DNA from: an uncultured Clostridia bacterium
GTDB taxonomy: Bacteria; Bacillota; Clostridia; TANB77; CAG-508
NCBI GenBank assembly: GCA_949448405.1
Contig: CASTFX010000057.1
Span: 1-7,351 of the forward strand
Direction: 5' to 3'
Length of the DNA stretch: 7,351 bases
Shown here: piece by piece, positions 5,103-7,351 of the stretch
How positions within the stretch are numbered: the stretch's first letter is position 1
Layout: the number at the start of each line of letters is the position of its first letter
Made by a program: the position numbers and the translations under genes
The notes under the pieces: model-generated
Database searches by the model: none
What the model was told of the DNA's origin: nothing
What the model saw: the letters and a program-made list of their open reading frames with translations, nothing else

Positions 5103-6282
5103 TTAGACTGCTTTTTTTAATTCATCAAAAACAAATTCTGGAGAAACATCTATATAAATATCTGTAACAGAACTTCCCTCAACATGACCTGCTAAATATT
5201 GTATAGCTTTTATATCTATTTTAGCTTCTTTCCATTGTGTAATACGGTCATGGCGCAACCTATGATTATGTAATTTTTTTGAAGAAATTTTATATTTCTT
5301 GTTAATTCTATCAAGCCATGAATTTATTTCATTTCCAGATATAAAAGTGTTATTCTCGTAGTCCCAAAACAATAATTTGTAAGTATTGGTTTCTGTTTTT
5401 GCTAATTCTTCTTCTATAATTTCTTTTAAGTCAGAAGATAAAGGAAAATATCTTTCTCCTTCATCAATTCCTGTTTGCTTGTTAAAAGTCTTTGTATGTT
5501 TTCCTAATATAATATTTCCGTTCTTTATCTCTAGTAAGGGTATTATGAATATGAAGTTTAGTTATGTCTTGATCTATATCATCTTTAGAACGTGCCAATG
5601 TTTCGCCTACTCTCATAGCTGTTATCCATTCCAATTTTACTATATTGCGATATGGGTAATTACGTTCTTCATTATCTAATATACTTTGAAGTTTTATTCT
5701 TTCTTCTTTTGTGAGAGGGTAAACCTTTTTAGTTTCTTTGTCAGAAATAGGCTTTTTTAAGTTTTCATCATTCATAATATTAAAAGGTATTAATTTAATT
5801 GAGGGAGAAGAAGCAATAGCAAAAGCCTTTTTTAATAATCGCCACATCATATTAATAACTGACTGCGAATATTCTTTCATAAATTCTTTTGAAACTTGAA
5901 TATCAGCCAATGTAACTTTTTGAATAGGTCTATCAATGAAATTTGAACAACATTTAATTATACAATTTAATGTATCCTTATCTCTCTTATAAGAACGACC
6001 ACTTGTAACTTTGTCATTAAATTTTTGTTTAATGTGTTCTTCTATAATAGATTTAACCGTATCATCTTGTTTTTCAATATATGTTCCATTATTAAGTTTA
6101 TTCTTTGTAGTAGTAACTCTAGCTTTAAAGTCTTTTGTGCTTTCTTTTTTCTTTTGCTTCATGGTTTGTCGTTTTCCCTGTGTATCATAATATTGGAATA
6201 TCCAACATTTTAAGGTATCACTATAATAAAGTGAGCCTTCGCCATTTCCAACAGATTTTGGTTTTTTATTTTTTCTTTCCAT
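5103..6282 (-). pseudogene. int: Tyrosine integrase with a single-base frameshift
   Basis: A Tn916/phage-type integrase that would recombine element and chromosome att sites. The frame from the ATG at 6282 runs to the conserved beta-hairpin and then stops at 5482; the rest continues one frame over down to 5103. Removing one base (C at 5523 on the + strand) joins them through LTRDKNGNIILGKHTKT, giving 392 residues, a normal length. The rebuilt protein has an N-terminal arm-binding domain (about 12-65, GNGEGSLYY), a helical core-binding domain (about 75-175) and a catalytic domain with all expected residues: Arg224 (AMRVGE), Lys264, His340 and Arg343 (HRLRH), His366 (AGH) and Tyr376. ATG 6282 is preferred over ATG 6300 because the latter overlaps the ribosome site GAGGAG. 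The decay is probably recent, as nothing else is damaged. A sequencing error or, less likely, programmed frameshifting is possible. Confidence 0.9.
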
Positions 6283-6286
6283 AATA

Positions 6287-6361
6287 AAATCACTCCTCAT
6301 TATTTACAAGAGTGATTTTTTGTACTATAATTAAATATAGGAAATCACTCTTGATTTTCTA
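6287..6361 (-). promoter_or_regulatory. int promoter region with three AAATCACTC boxes
   Basis: AAATCACTC occurs at 6287-6295 and 6342-6350, and inverted at 6310-6318. The inner and outer copies form a perfect 12-bp inverted repeat (6307-6318 with 6342-6353); the inner and int-proximal copies form a 10-bp one (6286-6295 with 6310-6319). A possible promoter on the minus strand is TAGAAA (6361-6356), 16 bases, TATATT (6339-6334), so the outer box lies between -35 and -10. The int ribosome site GAGGAG directly abuts the proximal box. These may be protein-binding sites or alternative RNA stems. Confidence 0.5.
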
Positions 6362-6362
6362 G

Positions 6363-6410
6363 GGGAATTATTTTTTGAGCAGTCTAGCAACTATAACAAA
6401 AAATATTCCC
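6363..6410. repeat. Imperfect inverted repeat between the repressor and int
   Basis: GGGAATTATTTTTTG (6363-6377) pairs with CAAAAAATATTCCC (6397-6410) over 14 bp with one bulged T and a 19-base loop. It lies downstream of the repressor gene (minus strand), but no T run follows on that strand, so it is not a convincing intrinsic terminator. It may slow read-through from the repressor gene into int. Confidence 0.4.
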
Positions 6411-6444
6411 TGCTTTTTTATTTTCTTTTTAAATAATATAACAT

Positions 6445-7119
6445 TTATTTTTGCTTTTTGTTATCTTTCACATTGTTTTCGGCTTTTGCAATGTCTTTCA
6501 ATGAGGTTAATAGTTGTTGAATTTCTAGTATTTTTATATTATCCATTTCAGAAAGAGAAAATAAATGCTTAACACCTGCTAAATCTTCTAGTATTACCGT
6601 ATCACATCCATCAGTATTTTCTGTTTTATATTCGTGCCATAGAAAATCTGAAAGTGTAGAAAGAAAAGCGATATTTTCTTCTTGTTCTAGTAAAAAATTT
6701 ATTGTTTTAATCATAAAATAAGCATCTTTTATATCTTCTCCTTCAAATTTTTTTCTTTTTACTAAAGTAGTTAAGAATTCTATTGCTTCATCGCTTAATT
6801 CAAGTCTTTTATGTATTTCTTCATTATCTGCCTTTTTACATTCATTCATTCCTAACAAATGGTATATAGATACTTTATAATATTTAGCGATTGCAAAAAG
6901 ATTATTAAGGCTTATTACAACTTTGTTATCAGAATTTTCATATTTGCTTAATTGAGTACCAGAAATCGAAACTTTAGTTTTGTCTTTTATTCCATCTGAT
7001 AGTTGTTGAAATGATAAATCTTTATTGTATCTCAAATCATTTAATTTTTCTGCAAATATTTTCTTATTATATAAAACAACTTTAGGTGGTGTTTCATCTT
7101 CATTTTTTACTTCATCCAT
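6445..7119 (-). CDS. XRE/Cro-CI family repressor of the element
   Basis: A 224-residue transcriptional regulator. Residues about 19-90 form an XRE helix-turn-helix domain (FAEKLNDLRYNKDLSFQQLS, then TQLSKYENSDN with the usual recognition-helix and N-cap pattern, ending in VSIYHLLGM). Residues about 100-215 are an unrecognised mostly helical region; there is no LexA/S24-type peptidase signature, so self-cleavage on DNA damage is unlikely and relief of repression would need another factor. The start has a perfect ribosome site (AGGAGGT) 5 bases upstream. The gene lies between int and a divergent operon, the usual position of a lysogeny or immunity repressor, and a 14-mer repeated over both divergent promoters is the likely operator. 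The final residues (NNVKDNKKQK) form a basic tail. Confidence 0.88.
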   Translation of the reverse strand: MDEVKNEDETPPKVVLYNKKIFAEKLNDLRYNKDLSFQQLSDGIKDKTKVSISGTQLSKYENSDNKVVISLNNLFAIAKYYKVSIYHLLGMNECKKADNEEIHKRLELSDEAIEFLTTLVKRKKFEGEDIKDAYFMIKTINFLLEQEENIAFLSTLSDFLWHEYKTENTDGCDTVILEDLAGVKHLFSLSEMDNIKILEIQQLLTSLKDIAKAENNVKDNKKQK

Positions 7120-7134
7120 TAAATACCTCCTGTT

Positions 7135-7148
7135 TGTAAATTATAGTT
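7135..7148 (-). promoter_or_regulatory. Operator-like site 1 on the repressor -10 box
   Basis: On the minus strand it reads AACTATAATTTACA and contains TATAAT (7145-7140). TTAAAA lies 17 bases upstream (7168-7163), giving a plausible promoter for the repressor gene, with transcription starting just before its ribosome site. The identical 14-mer covers the -10 of the opposite promoter, which points to autoregulation. Confidence 0.6.
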
Positions 7149-7229
7149 GTGAAAAAAATAAATTTTAAAAATTTTAAATTTTATAATTCATATACCGCAC
7201 AAGCCAAAAATTTATGCTATTATACAAAA

Positions 7230-7243
7230 TGTAAATTATAATT
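7230..7243 (+). promoter_or_regulatory. Operator-like site 2
   Basis: TGTAAATTATAATT differs from the other two copies by one base and is inverted relative to site 3, 20 bases away. Read onward (TGTAAATTATAATTTCAA) it is close to a full palindrome of the form TGTAAA-N6-TTTACA. It lies just upstream of the -35 region of the rightward promoter. Confidence 0.55.
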
Positions 7244-7263
7244 TCAACTTTAAAAATATTATA

Positions 7264-7277
7264 AACTATAATTTACA
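7264..7277 (+). promoter_or_regulatory. Operator-like site 3 on the rightward -10 box
   Basis: AACTATAATTTACA contains TATAAT (7267-7272) and is the exact reverse complement of the + strand of site 1. TTCAAC (7243-7248) 18 bases upstream is a weak -35. Transcription would start near 7279, before the ribosome site at 7301-7309. Repressor binding here would shut the rightward operon. Confidence 0.6.
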
Positions 7278-7317
7278 ACATTGCAATAGTAAATTTTAAA
7301 AAAGGAGGTATTTTTTT

Positions 7318-7350
7318 ATGATAAGAAGTAAAGGGGGTGAAACAATATGA
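7318..7350 (+). CDS. Possible 10-residue leader peptide MIRSKGGETI
   Basis: The ATG at 7318 has a perfect ribosome site, AAAGGAGGT (7301-7309), 8 bases upstream, yet the frame closes after 10 codons. Its stop overlaps a second ATG at 7347 (ATGA arrangement), and codons 5-8 contain that gene's ribosome site. This suggests translational coupling: ribosomes finishing the short peptide could restart on the next gene. The peptide itself may be without function. Translation is likely from the ribosome site, but no homologue is known to me. Confidence 0.4.
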   Translation: MIRSKGGETI

Positions 7351-7351
7351 C
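7347..7351 (+). CDS. Start of the first rightward gene of the element, cut by the window edge
   Basis: Only ATGAC is visible. The case for a start is the strong ribosome site AAAGGGGGTG (7330-7339) 7 bases before the ATG and the position behind an operator-controlled promoter divergent from the repressor. Product unknown; by position it may be a Cro-like, excisionase or small early protein. Confidence 0.4.

Larger units (their letters stand above)
5014..7351. mobile_element. One end of an integrated element at tRNA-Leu (prophage, ICE or satellite; incomplete)
   Basis: The layout tRNA gene, short repeats, integrase reading toward the tRNA, XRE repressor, then a divergent operon leaving the window is typical of the integrase end of temperate phages and integrative elements of Bacillota. 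The exact boundary is probably within the last 15-25 bases of tRNA-Leu, but the second attachment site is outside the window, so the core cannot be defined. No structural, conjugation or cargo gene is visible, so the type is undecided. The integrase reading frame is broken, which may have fixed the element in place. Confidence 0.65.

Noticed and set aside
5103..5372. An independent 89-residue protein starting at TTG 5372
   Set aside because: The frame continues upstream without a stop into conserved integrase sequence. TTG 5372 is an internal leucine codon of the frameshifted integrase.
6282..6300. ATG 6300 as the integrase start
   Set aside because: That ATG overlaps the GAGGAG ribosome site that fits ATG 6282, and the conserved N-terminal pattern begins after MERKNKK.
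7149..7229. AT-rich self-complementary stretch (AAATTTTAAAAATTTTAAATTT-like) as an origin or CRISPR-like repeat
   Set aside because: It is simple A/T sequence with no unit repeats, no DnaA boxes that I can see and no spacers. It is most likely spacer between divergent promoters.

Overview
The window looks like chromosomal DNA from an AT-rich, endospore-forming member of the Bacillota, most likely a gut-type Clostridia. The reasons are the spoIVA gene, which is found only in spore formers, the strongly A/T-ending codons in most genes, a LPXTG/sortase pair and strong AGGAGG-type ribosome sites. Species cannot be named from this sequence.

Region 1 (1-2949): the 3' part of spoIVA (spore coat basement-layer ATPase) runs on the + strand. 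It converges, with an 11-bp overlap, on a two-gene minus-strand operon coding for a sortase and its likely substrate, a SpaA/Cna-B-type surface protein ending in LPRTG. The spoIVA terminator lies inside the last codons of the surface-protein gene.

Region 2 (2950-4830): two + strand transcription units, visibly richer in G+C than everything around them, flank an ordinary AT-rich minus-strand HIT-family gene. The first (3214-3966) encodes an unrecognised 250-residue membrane-anchored protein with helical repeats. It has a near-perfect sigma-A promoter, a leader with a boxA-like motif and a G+C-rich terminator. The second (4603-4737) encodes an unrecognised 44-residue basic protein with an extended -10 promoter, a palindrome at the probable transcription start and a long symmetric terminator. 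Both look like acquired single-gene cassettes.

Region 3 (4881-7351): a complete tRNA-Leu(UAG) gene with promoter and terminator is followed by what looks like one end of an integrated element. This end holds tandem 11-bp repeats (candidate integrase arm sites), a tyrosine integrase reading toward the tRNA but broken by one frameshift, an XRE-family repressor, and a divergent control region in which the same 14-mer sits on the -10 box of both promoters. A + strand operon begins at the right edge and leaves the window. The int leader contains three copies of AAATCACTC in alternating orientation, which can form two mutually exclusive stems, one of them next to the ribosome-binding site.

No CRISPR array, rRNA gene or insertion-sequence transposase is visible. 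No intergenic stretch reaches 300 bases; the longest is 2950-3213. The element at the right end probably continues well beyond the window, so its type (prophage, ICE or satellite) cannot be decided here.
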